Assembly (NCBI GenBank): GCA_031553875.1
Contig: JAVBKU010000004.1
Location: forward strand, 124,001-188,000
DNA from: JAVBKU01 sp031553875
GTDB lineage: Bacteria; Bacteroidota; Bacteroidia; Bacteroidales; Rikenellaceae
Length of the DNA stretch: 64,000 nt
Direction: 5' to 3'
How positions within the stretch are numbered: position 1 is the first letter of the stretch; every line of letters starts with the position of its first letter. The notes beneath the pieces were generated by a model. It was not told the origin of the DNA, ran no database searches, and saw only the letters and a program-made list of their open reading frames with translations. This document shows positions 32,414 to 40,600 of this stretch, one piece after another. The position numbers were made by a program, and so were the translations under genes.

Positions 32414-33478
32414 ATGAAATTAAAGATTGCCCTTTTGCCGGGCGACGGCATCGGCCCCGAGATAGTGGGAGAGGCTGTGAAGGTGTTGGGAGCCGTTGCG
32501 GCGAAGTATAACCATCAGTTTGAATACACGAAGGCGTTGGTAGGCGCCGTGGCCATCGACGCCACAGGCGACCCTTACCCGCAGGCTACGCACGAGGTGT
32601 GCGAGAATAGCGACGTAGTGCTCTTTGGAGCCATCGGCGACCCCAAATACGATAACGACCCATCGGCCAAAGTGCGTCCCGAGCAGGGTCTCCTGCGCAT
32701 GAGGAAATCGCTGGGTCTGTTCGCCAACCTTCGTCCGCTGGCCGTGTTCGACTCGCTGGCCGAACGCTCGCCGCTGAAAACGGAGATAGTTAAGGGTGCT
32801 GATTTCGTGTGTGTTAGGGAGCTCACCGGCGGCATGTACTTCGGTCGTCCGCAGGGTAGGAGCGAAGACGGAAATACTGCTTACGATACCTGTGTCTACA
32901 CCCGTGAAGAGGTAGAACGCATACTCCACTTATCTTTCGCCCTGGCTCGCACGCGTAGGAAGAAGCTTACCGTGGTCGACAAGGCTAATGTGATAGCCAC
33001 CTCGCGCTTGTGGAGGCAGATTGCCAAGGAGATGGCGCCCCAGTATCCCGATGTGGAAATGGAATTTATGTTCATCGACAACGCGGCGATGCAGATTATA
33101 CAGAGGCCTACGTATTTCGACGTGATCGTGACCGAAAATCTCTTCGGCGACATCCTTACCGACGAAGCCAGCGTTATCAGCGGCTCTCTCGGGATGCTCC
33201 CTTCCGCTTCGGTGGGAGCAAAGGTGGCCCTGTTCGAGCCGATCCATGGCTCATATCCGCAGGCTGCGGGTAAGAATATAGCCAACCCTATGGCTACTAT
33301 ACTTTCAGCCGCGATGATGCTCGAACACGTAGGCCTGAATGCCGAAGGCAAGTCGATCCGCGACGCCGTGAACAAGGCCATCAGCGAAGGTGTCGTTACC
33401 GAAGACCTCGCATCCAAGGGTGCAAAGGCCGCCTCGACCACCCAGGTCGGCGACTTTGTGACAGCTAATATAGCTTAA
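32414..33478 (+). CDS. leuB: 3-isopropylmalate dehydrogenase
   Basis: NAD-dependent oxidative decarboxylation of 3-isopropylmalate, 354 aa. It has the N-terminal LLPGDGIGPEIVGEAVKVL, the substrate-binding LLRMRKSLGLFANLRP, the VTENLFGDILTDEAS metal-ligand Asp region, and FEPIHGSYPQAAGKNIANP near the coenzyme site. It ends the leucine cluster. It would also serve a citramalate route to isoleucine if the preceding enzyme is a citramalate synthase. A perfect 14-bp terminator follows. Confidence 0.95.
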   Translation: MKLKIALLPGDGIGPEIVGEAVKVLGAVAAKYNHQFEYTKALVGAVAIDATGDPYPQATHEVCENSDVVLFGAIGDPKYDNDPSAKVRPEQGLLRMRKSLGLFANLRPLAVFDSLAERSPLKTEIVKGADFVCVRELTGGMYFGRPQGRSEDGNTAYDTCVYTREEVERILHLSFALARTRRKKLTVVDKANVIATSRLWRQIAKEMAPQYPDVEMEFMFIDNAAMQIIQRPTYFDVIVTENLFGDILTDEASVISGSLGMLPSASVGAKVALFEPIHGSYPQAAGKNIANPMATILSAAMMLEHVGLNAEGKSIRDAVNKAISEGVVTEDLASKGAKAASTTQVGDFVTANIA

Positions 33479-33513
33479 AGTCAAGGCACAGCGAAGCGCA
33501 GTGCGGATAAATA

Positions 33514-33552
33514 AGCGGTCGCGCCACATTTACGTGGCGCGACCGCTATTTT
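33514..33552. terminator. Terminator of the leu cluster
   Basis: Perfect 14-bp stem (AGCGGTCGCGCCAC and GTGGCGCGACCGCT), 6-nt loop, then ATTTTTAG, 36 bp after the leuB stop. Confidence 0.85.
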
Positions 33553-33594
33553 TAGTTACCTGATGAACACTGCAAGTAGCGTCGCAGAAGTCTG

Positions 33595-33629
33595 CATAAA
33601 TAAAAGCCCGCGCACAAGGGTACGCGGGC
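33595..33629 (-). terminator. Second terminator downstream of rplT
   Basis: On the minus strand, arms GCCCGCG and CGCGGGC with a 10-nt loop are followed by TTTTATTTATG. It backs up the stronger hairpin immediately upstream. Confidence 0.6.
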
Positions 33630-33636
33630 CAGGAGA

Positions 33637-33673
33637 TAAAAAAGCGTCCGGAACCTCAGGCTCCGGACGCTTT
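33637..33673 (-). terminator. Terminator of rpmI-rplT
   Basis: 12-bp arms (AAAGCGTCCGGA and TCCGGACGCTTT) with a small loop. On the minus strand it is followed by a T run and begins 4 bp after the rplT stop. Confidence 0.85.
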
Positions 33674-33677
33674 CCGT

Positions 33678-34022
33678 TTATTTAACTGTTTTGACTACCT
33701 TCTCAAATGCTTTGGGATGGTTCATCGCCAAATCCGCTAACACCTTACGGTTGAGCGAAATGCCCTTGGCGCCGAGCTTGCCCATAAATTCAGAATATGT
33801 CAGACCGTTGTTACGTGCGGCAGCGTTGATACGCTGTATCCACAGGCTGCGGAACTGACGCTTTTTGTTCTTGCGGTCCCTATAAGCATAGGTGAGACCC
33901 TTTTCGACGGTATTTTTGGCAACCGTCCATACATTACCCCTTGAACCAAAGTTACCTTTGGCAAGCTTTAAAACCTTTTTCCTTCTGGCTCTTGATGCTA
34001 CTGCATTTACTGACCTTGGCAT
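33678..34022 (-). CDS. rplT: 50S ribosomal protein L20
   Basis: 114 aa, a standard L20: MPRSVNAVASRARRKKVLK, then the WTVAKNTVEKGLTYAYRDRKNKKRQFRSLWIQRINAA core. It binds 23S rRNA early in large-subunit assembly. It is co-transcribed with rpmI, which lies 90 bp upstream. Two terminators follow. Initiation factor IF3 (infC), which precedes rpmI-rplT in many bacteria, is not adjacent here. The rpmI promoter is instead immediately divergent from ricT. Confidence 0.97.
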   Translation of the reverse strand: MPRSVNAVASRARRKKVLKLAKGNFGSRGNVWTVAKNTVEKGLTYAYRDRKNKKRQFRSLWIQRINAAARNNGLTYSEFMGKLGAKGISLNRKVLADLAMNHPKAFEKVVKTVK

Positions 34023-34112
34023 AAATTTAAAGTTTTACGAGTGGATAGCGGCACGGTTCTCCCGTACTCTTTGGGGCTACGGCACTCTTAATTTAACATT
34101 GTGTTACAGTGA

Positions 34113-34307
34113 CTACTTAACAAGAAGCAGTTTGATGTTGGCTTCGTCAGCCGGCGAAACGAGACCTGCGTAGGTCAGGTTGCGCTTTTGTTTTGTGGTT
34201 TTCTTTGTCAGGATGTGACTTTTGAAAGCATGCTTTCTCTTGATCTTTCCTGTTCCGGTGAAGTCGAAGCGCTTCTTCGCACCGGAATTGGTCTTCATCT
34301 TTGGCAT
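34113..34307 (-). CDS. rpmI: 50S ribosomal protein L35
   Basis: 64 aa, strongly basic, starting MPKMKTNSGAKKRFDFTGTGKIKRKHAFKSHIL, the complete L35 signature. First gene of the rpmI-rplT unit. A consensus promoter lies just upstream, giving a leader of about 25 nt, too short for the L20-binding autoregulatory structures known from infC-rpmI leaders in other phyla. Confidence 0.97.
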   Translation of the reverse strand: MPKMKTNSGAKKRFDFTGTGKIKRKHAFKSHILTKKTTKQKRNLTYAGLVSPADEANIKLLLVK

Positions 34308-34337
34308 TTGATAGAAATTAAATAGTTAAACAGCCCA

Positions 34338-34368
34338 CAAAGATATAAATTATTTCCCATGTAACAAA
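34338..34368 (-). promoter_or_regulatory. rpmI-rplT promoter (TTTG-N19-TATCTTTG, minus strand)
   Basis: On the plus strand CAAA (34365-34368) and CAAAGATA (34338-34345) are separated by 19 bp, reading as a perfect consensus on the minus strand. Transcription would start near 34331. Confidence 0.8.
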
Positions 34369-34370
34369 CC

Positions 34371-34402
34371 TTTCGGGATTTTGACAAAAAATAGTATCTT
34401 TG
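34371..34402 (+). promoter_or_regulatory. ricT promoter (TTTC-N20-TATCTTTG)
   Basis: TATCTTTG at 34395-34402 with TTTC (one mismatch to TTTG) at 34371-34374, spacing 20. It is back-to-back with the rpmI promoter, the two -33 boxes being 2 bp apart. Start near 34409, which excludes the GTG at 34404 as start codon. Confidence 0.7.
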
Positions 34403-34478
34403 TGTGGCTTCCGTGCAGCTTTGTGCGGAATACCTACACAGGCGGCGCCCAGCGCTCGTTTTTCATATATTACAACAG

Positions 34479-35960
34479 ATGGATCAAAAAGATAACAACG
34501 ACTATAAAAAGAAGTGCTGTGCCACCGACATAGGCCGAGGATGCTGTTTCAGCGGCTCCGGCGAGGATATCACGGCCGAGATGCGTGAGGGATGTTTCAA
34601 GCTCCACGAGTACGACTGGCTCCAGGATATGCCTGACATGTTCGCCGAGGATATTATCGAGGTGCGCTTCAAAAATACCCGCAGAGGATACTACAAGAAT
34701 GTCAATAACCTCCAGCTCAAGATAGGCGATATTGTAGCTGTGGAGGCCTCTCCCGGACATGATATCGGTATCGTGTCGCTCACGGGCGACATGGTGCTCA
34801 AGCAGATGCGCAGGGTAGGTTTCAACCCCCTTAACGGCGAGTATAAGAAGGTCTATCGCAAGGCCAAGCCGGGCGACATCGAAAAGTGGCAGGAAGCCAT
34901 AGCCATGGAGCAGGGCATAATGATACGCTCGCGCCAGATAGCCGCCGACATAGGTCTCAATATGAAGATCGGCGACGTGGAGATGCAGGGCGATAAGATC
35001 AAAGGCATATTCTACTACATAGCCGACGAGAGGGTCGATTTCCGCGAGCTTATCAAGATATTTGCTGACCGCTTCAAGATCCGCATCGAGATGAAGCAGA
35101 TCGGCGCACGTCAGGAAGCAGGCCGTATCGGTGGCCTGGGTGCGTGCGGTAGGGAATTGTGCTGCGCTTCGTGGATGTCGAATTTCGTTTCGATAACCAC
35201 CAACTCCGCGCGCCATCAGGAGATATCGCTCAACCCGCAGAAGCTGGCGGGGCAGTGCGGCAAACTCAAGTGCTGCCTTGTCTATGAGCTCGATACATAC
35301 CTCGACGCCCGCAAGGAATTCCCGAGGATCAACCAACCGTTGCAGGTGTTGGATGGCGACTACTATCTGGTCAAGACCGATATTCTCGCCCGCACCATGT
35401 GGTTCAGTACCGACCAGCACTCTCTGGCCGGCATGCAGCCTCTCCATATCGACAGGGTCAAGGAGATAATCCGCATGAACCAGGCGGGTAAAAAGCCCGA
35501 CAGGCTCATAACCGAGGAAATGAACAAGAAGGAGGTCGAACCTTCATTCGTTAACGCTATCGGCGAGGAGAGCATCACCCGTTTCGACAGGAGTAAGGAT
35601 GAAAAACGCAGGGGTGGCCGCAACCGTGGCCGCGGACGCGACGGCAGGGGAGGAGATAACCGTGATAACCGAGGAGACGCCCCAAGCGGCGAACAGCGTA
35701 CAGGCGGTGACCGCAATACACAGGGCCAGCAGAATAACCGCGGCGGACAAAGATCTGGCGGGAGCCAGGGCGGCGATCGCAGCAATAATCGTGGCGGTAA
35801 TCCCCAGCAGGGCCAGCATAACGGCAACTCCCAGAACAGGCAGGGCGGTAACGGTGAGCGTGGCGGCGGTGGAGATCGCGGAGGTCGTAACCGTGGCCGC
35901 GGGCGCGATAACCGAGGCGGTAACAAGCCGCAGGGAGATAAGCCATCGGGTAACGAGTAG
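34479..35960 (+). CDS. PSP1-domain protein (RicT/YaaT-like) with long RGG tail
   Basis: 493 aa from ATG 34479. The core (about residues 50-300) is the PSP1/RicT domain, with Cys-rich motifs CGRELCCASW and CGKLKCCLVYE, plus CCATDIGRGCCFSG at the N-terminus. In Bacillus, RicT joins a Fe-S complex affecting RNase Y-dependent mRNA processing. Notably rny is also in this window. The last 120 or so residues are an intrinsically disordered tail of repeated RGG, RGRGRD and NNRGG units with Gln and Asn, resembling RNA-binding tails. The DNA there is repetitive but in frame. gldH follows 30 bp downstream. The upstream GTG at 34404 is inside the promoter. Confidence 0.88.
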   Translation: MDQKDNNDYKKKCCATDIGRGCCFSGSGEDITAEMREGCFKLHEYDWLQDMPDMFAEDIIEVRFKNTRRGYYKNVNNLQLKIGDIVAVEASPGHDIGIVSLTGDMVLKQMRRVGFNPLNGEYKKVYRKAKPGDIEKWQEAIAMEQGIMIRSRQIAADIGLNMKIGDVEMQGDKIKGIFYYIADERVDFRELIKIFADRFKIRIEMKQIGARQEAGRIGGLGACGRELCCASWMSNFVSITTNSARHQEISLNPQKLAGQCGKLKCCLVYELDTYLDARKEFPRINQPLQVLDGDYYLVKTDILARTMWFSTDQHSLAGMQPLHIDRVKEIIRMNQAGKKPDRLITEEMNKKEVEPSFVNAIGEESITRFDRSKDEKRRGGRNRGRGRDGRGGDNRDNRGDAPSGEQRTGGDRNTQGQQNNRGGQRSGGSQGGDRSNNRGGNPQQGQHNGNSQNRQGGNGERGGGGDRGGRNRGRGRDNRGGNKPQGDKPSGNE

Positions 35961-35990
35961 TACTCCTTTGTTCACGCTATCTCAATAACC

Positions 35991-36473
35991 ATGCTTATAA
36001 GGCGTACCACACAGTATCCGGCACTAAGGCGCATAGTCGTGTTGTGTGCCGCGGTGTGTGTGTTATCGCTATCCGGGTGTACTCCCCAATCAGACATATA
36101 CACCGTGGATACAAACCCGGTGTCGTGGTCGGTCGGAGAGCTGAAGGCGGTGGAATTCGACAATGCCGACACTCTGTCACTGCGCGATATCTACATCATA
36201 TTCCGCTACGTCAATGAAAACGACTATGGCGATATTCCTCTGGCTATTTCGGCGATAACTCCCTCCGGCCTGCGATGGACCGACACGGTCTTGTTACGCA
36301 GGGGCGAAGGCCAGCAGATATCCAATGTGATGCGCGACGGGGAGACCCTATACCGTCATGGAGTATTACTGCAGGAAGACGGGCGTTACGTATTTGAATT
36401 CAACCCTTTAAGAGAGATAGAAGGAATCTATTCCATAGGGGTATACTTCTACAAAAAGAGAGAAAGTTTATAA
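35991..36473 (+). CDS. gldH: Gliding motility lipoprotein GldH family
   Basis: 160 aa lipoprotein. The signal peptide has a basic start (MLIRRTTQYPALRRIVV) and a lipobox LSLSGC with Cys about residue 29. The mature domain has the GldH pattern FRYVNENDYGDIPLAI and the conserved end EGIYSIGVYFYKKRESL. GldH was named from gliding Flavobacteria but is also found in non-gliding Bacteroidales, where its role is unclear and may relate to envelope function. It sits between ricT and trmB in one direction with gaps of 30 and 6 bp, so it is probably part of a three-gene operon. Confidence 0.82.
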   Translation: MLIRRTTQYPALRRIVVLCAAVCVLSLSGCTPQSDIYTVDTNPVSWSVGELKAVEFDNADTLSLRDIYIIFRYVNENDYGDIPLAISAITPSGLRWTDTVLLRRGEGQQISNVMRDGETLYRHGVLLQEDGRYVFEFNPLREIEGIYSIGVYFYKKRESL

Positions 36474-36479
36474 AGAGTA

Positions 36480-37202
36480 ATGGGTAAAAATAAATTCAAG
36501 CGTTTCCAGGAGAACGCTACATTTTCCTGTCTTGTCCAGCCGGAATTCGAAGAGATATTCCACAGGGACCACGAAAATAAAGGCCGTTGGGGCGAACGCA
36601 TGTTCGGCAACTCCAATCCTATTGTGCTGGAGCTGGGCTGCGGCAGGGGCGAGTATACGGTGGCGATGGGGGAGATGTTCCCGGACAAAAATTTCATAGG
36701 TATAGATATAAAGGGCGCGCGCCTATGGCGCGGAGCCAAGACAGCCACAGAGAACGAGATGGGTAACGTGGCATTTATCCGCACCCGCATAGAGTTTATC
36801 GGATCGTTCTTTGCCGAGGGCGAGATTTCAGAGATATGGATCACTTTCCCCGATCCGCAGTTGCGCAAGAGCAGGGTCAAGAAGAGGCTTACCTCGCCCC
36901 AATTTCTCGAGGCGTATGCAGGCTTCCTCGCTTCCGACGGCGTGGTACGCCTGAAGACAGACAGCCGCCACCTGCATGAATACACCAAGGCCACGGCTGA
37001 GGCTAATGGGCTGGAGATAAGAGAGTGTTGCGCAGATATATACGGCAAAGGTTATGCTGATGAACTGTTGTCGGTGAAGACTACCTACGAAACGAAATTC
37101 CTCGCTCAGGGCTTGCCGATAACATACCTCTCCTTCGGGCTCGGAGGTAAAAAGAAGTTCGAGGCGGTGGAGTTCACTCCGGATGAAGAGTTGCCCGGGT
37201 AG
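36480..37202 (+). CDS. trmB: tRNA (guanine46-N7)-methyltransferase
   Basis: 240 aa. It methylates G46 in the variable loop of tRNAs using SAM. It has the SAM-binding VLELGCGRGEYTVAMGEMFP and FIGIDIKGARLWRGAK blocks, the catalytic ITFPDPQLRKSRVKKRLTSPQF (the PDPW-like motif reads PDPQ here) and LKTDSRHLHEYT. It begins 6 bp after the gldH stop. No terminator is evident before the next gene, but a TGGCC/GGCCA mini-dyad lies at about 37220-37235. Confidence 0.93.
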   Translation: MGKNKFKRFQENATFSCLVQPEFEEIFHRDHENKGRWGERMFGNSNPIVLELGCGRGEYTVAMGEMFPDKNFIGIDIKGARLWRGAKTATENEMGNVAFIRTRIEFIGSFFAEGEISEIWITFPDPQLRKSRVKKRLTSPQFLEAYAGFLASDGVVRLKTDSRHLHEYTKATAEANGLEIRECCADIYGKGYADELLSVKTTYETKFLAQGLPITYLSFGLGGKKKFEAVEFTPDEELPG

Positions 37203-37332
37203 AGGCGCGGCGGAGGAAGTGGCCTATATCGGCCATGAAAGGGTTTAAGGCCGGTTAAATGGCGCGGGATTAGGGTTGAGAGATTGGTTTAGTGAACATT
37301 ATTCTAATTATATATATCTAAACTTTAATACT

Positions 37333-39312
37333 ATGAAAAAATTATCTACTATCTTTCTTGTATGCCTGCTGTGCCTCGCCTCGGCAGTTAAGGCCGCTCC
37401 CGCGAAATCGGCGCCCGATTCCAGCGATATCGCCACGATAAAAAAGAATCTCTTCTTCATCAACCTGCACGAAAAGGCCGAAGGCAGCGATCAGGTAGGG
37501 GAATATCTCAGGAATTTTGATTTCGGAAAAGGGGTATTCAAGGACCTCGACTACGAACTGAATACAGCCGCCATATGGCAGGCGGGGATGCACTGGAGGC
37601 ATATGGTGGCAATGGCCCGCGCGTACCAGCTCTCCGGCTCTAAATTCTATAAGGACCCCAAGATCAAAGAGTGCATACAAAAGGGCGCCGAGTACTGGCT
37701 CGCCAGCAATCATATGGCTAAGAACGCCTGGTGGAACCTTATAGGCGTGCCCTACGACATGGGTAAGATATATATACTCATGGAAAAGGAGTTGCCCGCC
37801 GACCTCATCAAGCGCAGTATGAAGAAGATGCTCTTCGGCGTGCGCGACATATACTACTACCATGCTCCGGCTACCGGCCAGAACCTGCTGTGGCTCACAT
37901 TTATACATATATATGCTTCGGCCCTGCAGGGCGACTATGCCGGATTTGCCCGCGCCTACAAGCACTCGGCCGACGAGATCATCATCACGATGTACGAGGG
38001 TATACAACCCGACTATAGTTTCCACCAGCACAGGGAACAGTCGTACGCATTCGGTTACGGTAAGGGTTTCAGCCTTACGGCAGCCCAGATTATCTACTCG
38101 GCGCAAGGCACTTATTACGCCATCCCCCAGGAAAAAATAGATATACTCAGCGCCTTTATCCTCGACGGACAACAGTGGTGCACCCGAGGCAGGATGATGG
38201 AATACACGGCCAGGGGGCGTGAGATATGCCGTCCCGGCGGCGGACCGGGCAGTATCATCGCGGCTACGGACCTTATGGGTGAGATAAATACCGCGAGAAG
38301 CGCCGAATTCGCCGATTTTAACACCCAGCTCAAGGGAGGTAAGCGTAAGGTGATCCTCTCCGGTAACAGGTCGTTCCCCTATATAGACTTTATGTCACAC
38401 CTGCGTCCTGGATTTTTTTTCAGCATCAAGGGCGCATCGGACAGAATATACAGCAGCGAGATGGGTAATGGTGAGAATCTGAAGGGTTACTACCTCGGCA
38501 AAGGCACGCAGTTCATCGCCCTGCGCGGCGACGAATACGAGGGTATATTCCCCGCATGGGATTGGGAACGCATCCCGGGAGCACTCTGCACCCAGAGCCA
38601 CGGCCAGCTTCCTATATTCAAGTGGACCAAGGGAGCGCGCGGCACCACCTCGTTCGTGAGGGGCGAGAGCGACGGCACCGACGGATGTTTCGCCTACGAC
38701 TATAACTGCGACAGCGTAAAGGCCCGCAGGGGATGGTTCTGCGTGGGAGACGTAGTGCTGGGCCTCGTATCGGGGATGGAATTCGATACAAAACACGATG
38801 TTTACCAAACTATCAACCAATGCCTGGCCCGTGGCGAGGTGTATGTCGACGGCGCTAAGATGGAACAGGGCAAGGATTATAAAAACGCCAAGAGCGTATG
38901 GCACGACTCGATAGGCTACCTTCTCCTCTCGGGCGGCGATGTGGTGCTGAACCGTGGAACGCAGACCGGATCATGGTTCGAGATATACGACTCTAAAAGT
39001 AAAGATCCCGTGAATAAGGACGTATTCGCGCTCTCGATAAACGAGGGTAAGAAGCGGTCTAACGCTTCGCTTTCGTTCGCGATCCTGCCCGGCGTATCTC
39101 CCTCGGAAGCTACAAAGGACATGATAAGCCACATTAAAGTGTTGCGCAACGATAATGAAGCGCAGGTGGTGTGGGATAAGCGTACCGGCAAACTCTTCAT
39201 TATAGTCTACGCTCCGACCACGGTAACGCTTCCCTACAGCGGCAGAAAAGCCTTCTTCGCCGTGCCTTCGGTGGTGATTTACGACAAAAAAGTCATGGAG
39301 ATAAAATCCTGA
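37333..39312 (+). CDS. Polysaccharide lyase family 8 (chondroitin AC/hyaluronate lyase-like), copy 1
   Basis: Secreted lyase, 659 aa from ATG 37333 (signal peptide MKKLSTIFLVCLLCLASAVKA). The catalytic helical domain has NAWWNLIGVPYDMG, ATGQNLLW (Asn), QPDYSFHQHREQSYAFGYG with His and Tyr nine residues apart, and Arg residues 54 and 58 after that Tyr. These spacings match Asn175, His225, Tyr234, Arg288 and Arg292 of chondroitin AC lyase (one residue fewer between Asn and His). NGENLKGYY probably carries the partner of Glu371. The beta-sandwich domains follow. It is at the short end for PL8 (usual 650-1000). The substrate is probably chondroitin or hyaluronan, not proven. Separate from trmB; ends at a 9-bp hairpin. 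Confidence 0.88.
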   Translation: MKKLSTIFLVCLLCLASAVKAAPAKSAPDSSDIATIKKNLFFINLHEKAEGSDQVGEYLRNFDFGKGVFKDLDYELNTAAIWQAGMHWRHMVAMARAYQLSGSKFYKDPKIKECIQKGAEYWLASNHMAKNAWWNLIGVPYDMGKIYILMEKELPADLIKRSMKKMLFGVRDIYYYHAPATGQNLLWLTFIHIYASALQGDYAGFARAYKHSADEIIITMYEGIQPDYSFHQHREQSYAFGYGKGFSLTAAQIIYSAQGTYYAIPQEKIDILSAFILDGQQWCTRGRMMEYTARGREICRPGGGPGSIIAATDLMGEINTARSAEFADFNTQLKGGKRKVILSGNRSFPYIDFMSHLRPGFFFSIKGASDRIYSSEMGNGENLKGYYLGKGTQFIALRGDEYEGIFPAWDWERIPGALCTQSHGQLPIFKWTKGARGTTSFVRGESDGTDGCFAYDYNCDSVKARRGWFCVGDVVLGLVSGMEFDTKHDVYQTINQCLARGEVYVDGAKMEQGKDYKNAKSVWHDSIGYLLLSGGDVVLNRGTQTGSWFEIYDSKSKDPVNKDVFALSINEGKKRSNASLSFAILPGVSPSEATKDMISHIKVLRNDNEAQVVWDKRTGKLFIIVYAPTTVTLPYSGRKAFFAVPSVVIYDKKVMEIKS

Positions 39313-39345
39313 CACGGAATTTGCTACGTACATATGTAACACAAT

Positions 39346-39371
39346 GGACAGCCGTATTAAAGCGGCTGTCC
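39346..39371. terminator. Hairpin after PL8 copy 1 (weak terminator)
   Basis: Perfect 9-bp arms GGACAGCCG and CGGCTGTCC with an 8-nt loop. There is no clean T tract, so termination is likely but not certain. Confidence 0.5.
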
Positions 39372-39405
39372 GTGTATTATGTATATTAATAAATCGTAGC
39401 CCGTT

Positions 39406-40434
39406 ATGGATGTTATCAGCGAAAGTAAATTAAAAGTAAGGGTGCAGGGGTGGTTGCTCCTGTGCGCCGTGTTACTTATGGGAGGTAAATTCATAGCCTT
39501 CTGGATGACCAACTCTATAAGCGTGCTCACCGACGCTATGGAGAGTATCGCCAGCGTAGCGGCGGGAGGAGTGAACCTCTATGCACTGTACGTCGCCGCC
39601 AAACCCCGCGACATACAACACCCGTTCGGGCGCGGCAAGGCGGAGCTTATATCAGCTTCTGTCGAAGGTATCATGGTAGTGACCGCTGCGGTGATAATCT
39701 TCTACGAGGGTTTCCAGAGGATCTCAGCACCCACGGTGCCTGCGAGGCTGGACGTGGGTATCCTGATCATTGCGCTGGCCGGAGCGATCAATTACCTGCT
39801 GGGGGTGTACAGCATCCGTACAGGGAACAAACACAACTCCATGGCCCTGGTCGCGGGAGGCAAACAACTACAATCCGACACCTATTCTACTGTCGGCCTC
39901 GTGGCGGGCCTCATATTGCTCTACTTCACGCGTCTGCCGTGGATGGACGTGGCACTCGGTATGTTGTTCGGGGTGATAATAGGCTGGACTGGTATATCCA
40001 TACTCCGCAGGACGGTCGGCAACCTGCTCGATGAAACGGATATGGGTGTGCTGGAGGAGGTAGCCGCAGCCGTAAATAAGCATCGTAGCGACGACTGGGT
40101 GGATATACACGACCTGAAAATGATAAAGTACGGCAGCTCCATATATATCGACTGCTCGTTGGTCGTCCCCTGGTACTATAATGTAGATGAAGCGACCGCC
40201 ACCGAGAACAAGCTCAAGAGTGCTATCAAACATGGGGTGGAGCAGTATATAATGCTCTCGGTACATGTCGATCCGTGTGACGAAAAATATTGTTCCCGTT
40301 GTCCCAAGAAGGAGTGCGTCCATCGCCGTGAGACCTTGGTGTCGGTGATAAAGTTCGACGTTAAAGAATTGGGTAAGGTATCTGGCAGAAACCGTGTCAG
40401 TTCGAGCGTTTCCGATGTAAAACGACCTAAATAA
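39406..40434 (+). CDS. Cation diffusion facilitator family transporter
   Basis: Inner-membrane metal/proton antiporter, 342 aa, about six hydrophobic segments followed by a cytoplasmic ferredoxin-like domain. The TM2 region reads SVLTDAMESIASVAAGGVNL. The TM3 entry is HPFGRGKAELISASVEGIM, and TM5 reads GGKQLQSDTYSTVGLVAGL. In well-studied CDF proteins TM5 has H-x3-D at the metal site; here the His position appears to be Gln. The TM2 motif D-x3-S instead of D-x3-D is seen in one CDF branch. The C-terminus carries C-x4-C-x2-C-x4-C (VDPCDEKYCSRCPKKEC), a possible metal sensor. Metal specificity is unknown. It has no obvious link with the lyases. Confidence 0.88.
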   Translation: MDVISESKLKVRVQGWLLLCAVLLMGGKFIAFWMTNSISVLTDAMESIASVAAGGVNLYALYVAAKPRDIQHPFGRGKAELISASVEGIMVVTAAVIIFYEGFQRISAPTVPARLDVGILIIALAGAINYLLGVYSIRTGNKHNSMALVAGGKQLQSDTYSTVGLVAGLILLYFTRLPWMDVALGMLFGVIIGWTGISILRRTVGNLLDETDMGVLEEVAAAVNKHRSDDWVDIHDLKMIKYGSSIYIDCSLVVPWYYNVDEATATENKLKSAIKHGVEQYIMLSVHVDPCDEKYCSRCPKKECVHRRETLVSVIKFDVKELGKVSGRNRVSSSVSDVKRPK

Positions 40435-40600
40435 ATCTCGATAAGGCACACTAAAAGTGAAAATAATCACAATTAGTAACGATTATTTAGTCCGAAAATG
40501 CGGTATTTCTAAATAAATATCAGTAAATTAGTTAATCATTCTAACAACTAAGCTAAAATAGCGTTAGTTTTGCAGGGCTTTTGGTTGTGTACCCAAACAC
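40435..40600. other. Intergenic AT-rich region with alkaline phosphatase -7
   Basis: It contains a 7-bp inverted repeat (AATAATC/GATTATT, about 40465-40490) and TAGTTTTG at 40565-40572, which matches the -7 consensus and would start transcription near 40579, about 22-30 nt before the phosphatase. No -33 TTTG is present. Confidence 0.45.

Noticed and set aside
33479..33677. Possible Bacteroidales-1 RNA, known to occur downstream of rplT
   Set aside because: The 199-bp gap is filled by three terminator hairpins from two convergent units, and no promoter of the expected type is present, leaving no room for the RNA.
35600..35950. Repetitive DNA that could be mistaken for a tandem repeat or CRISPR-like array
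   Set aside because: The repeats are short, irregular and in frame, encoding the RGG tail of the RicT-like protein. There are no spacers of constant length.
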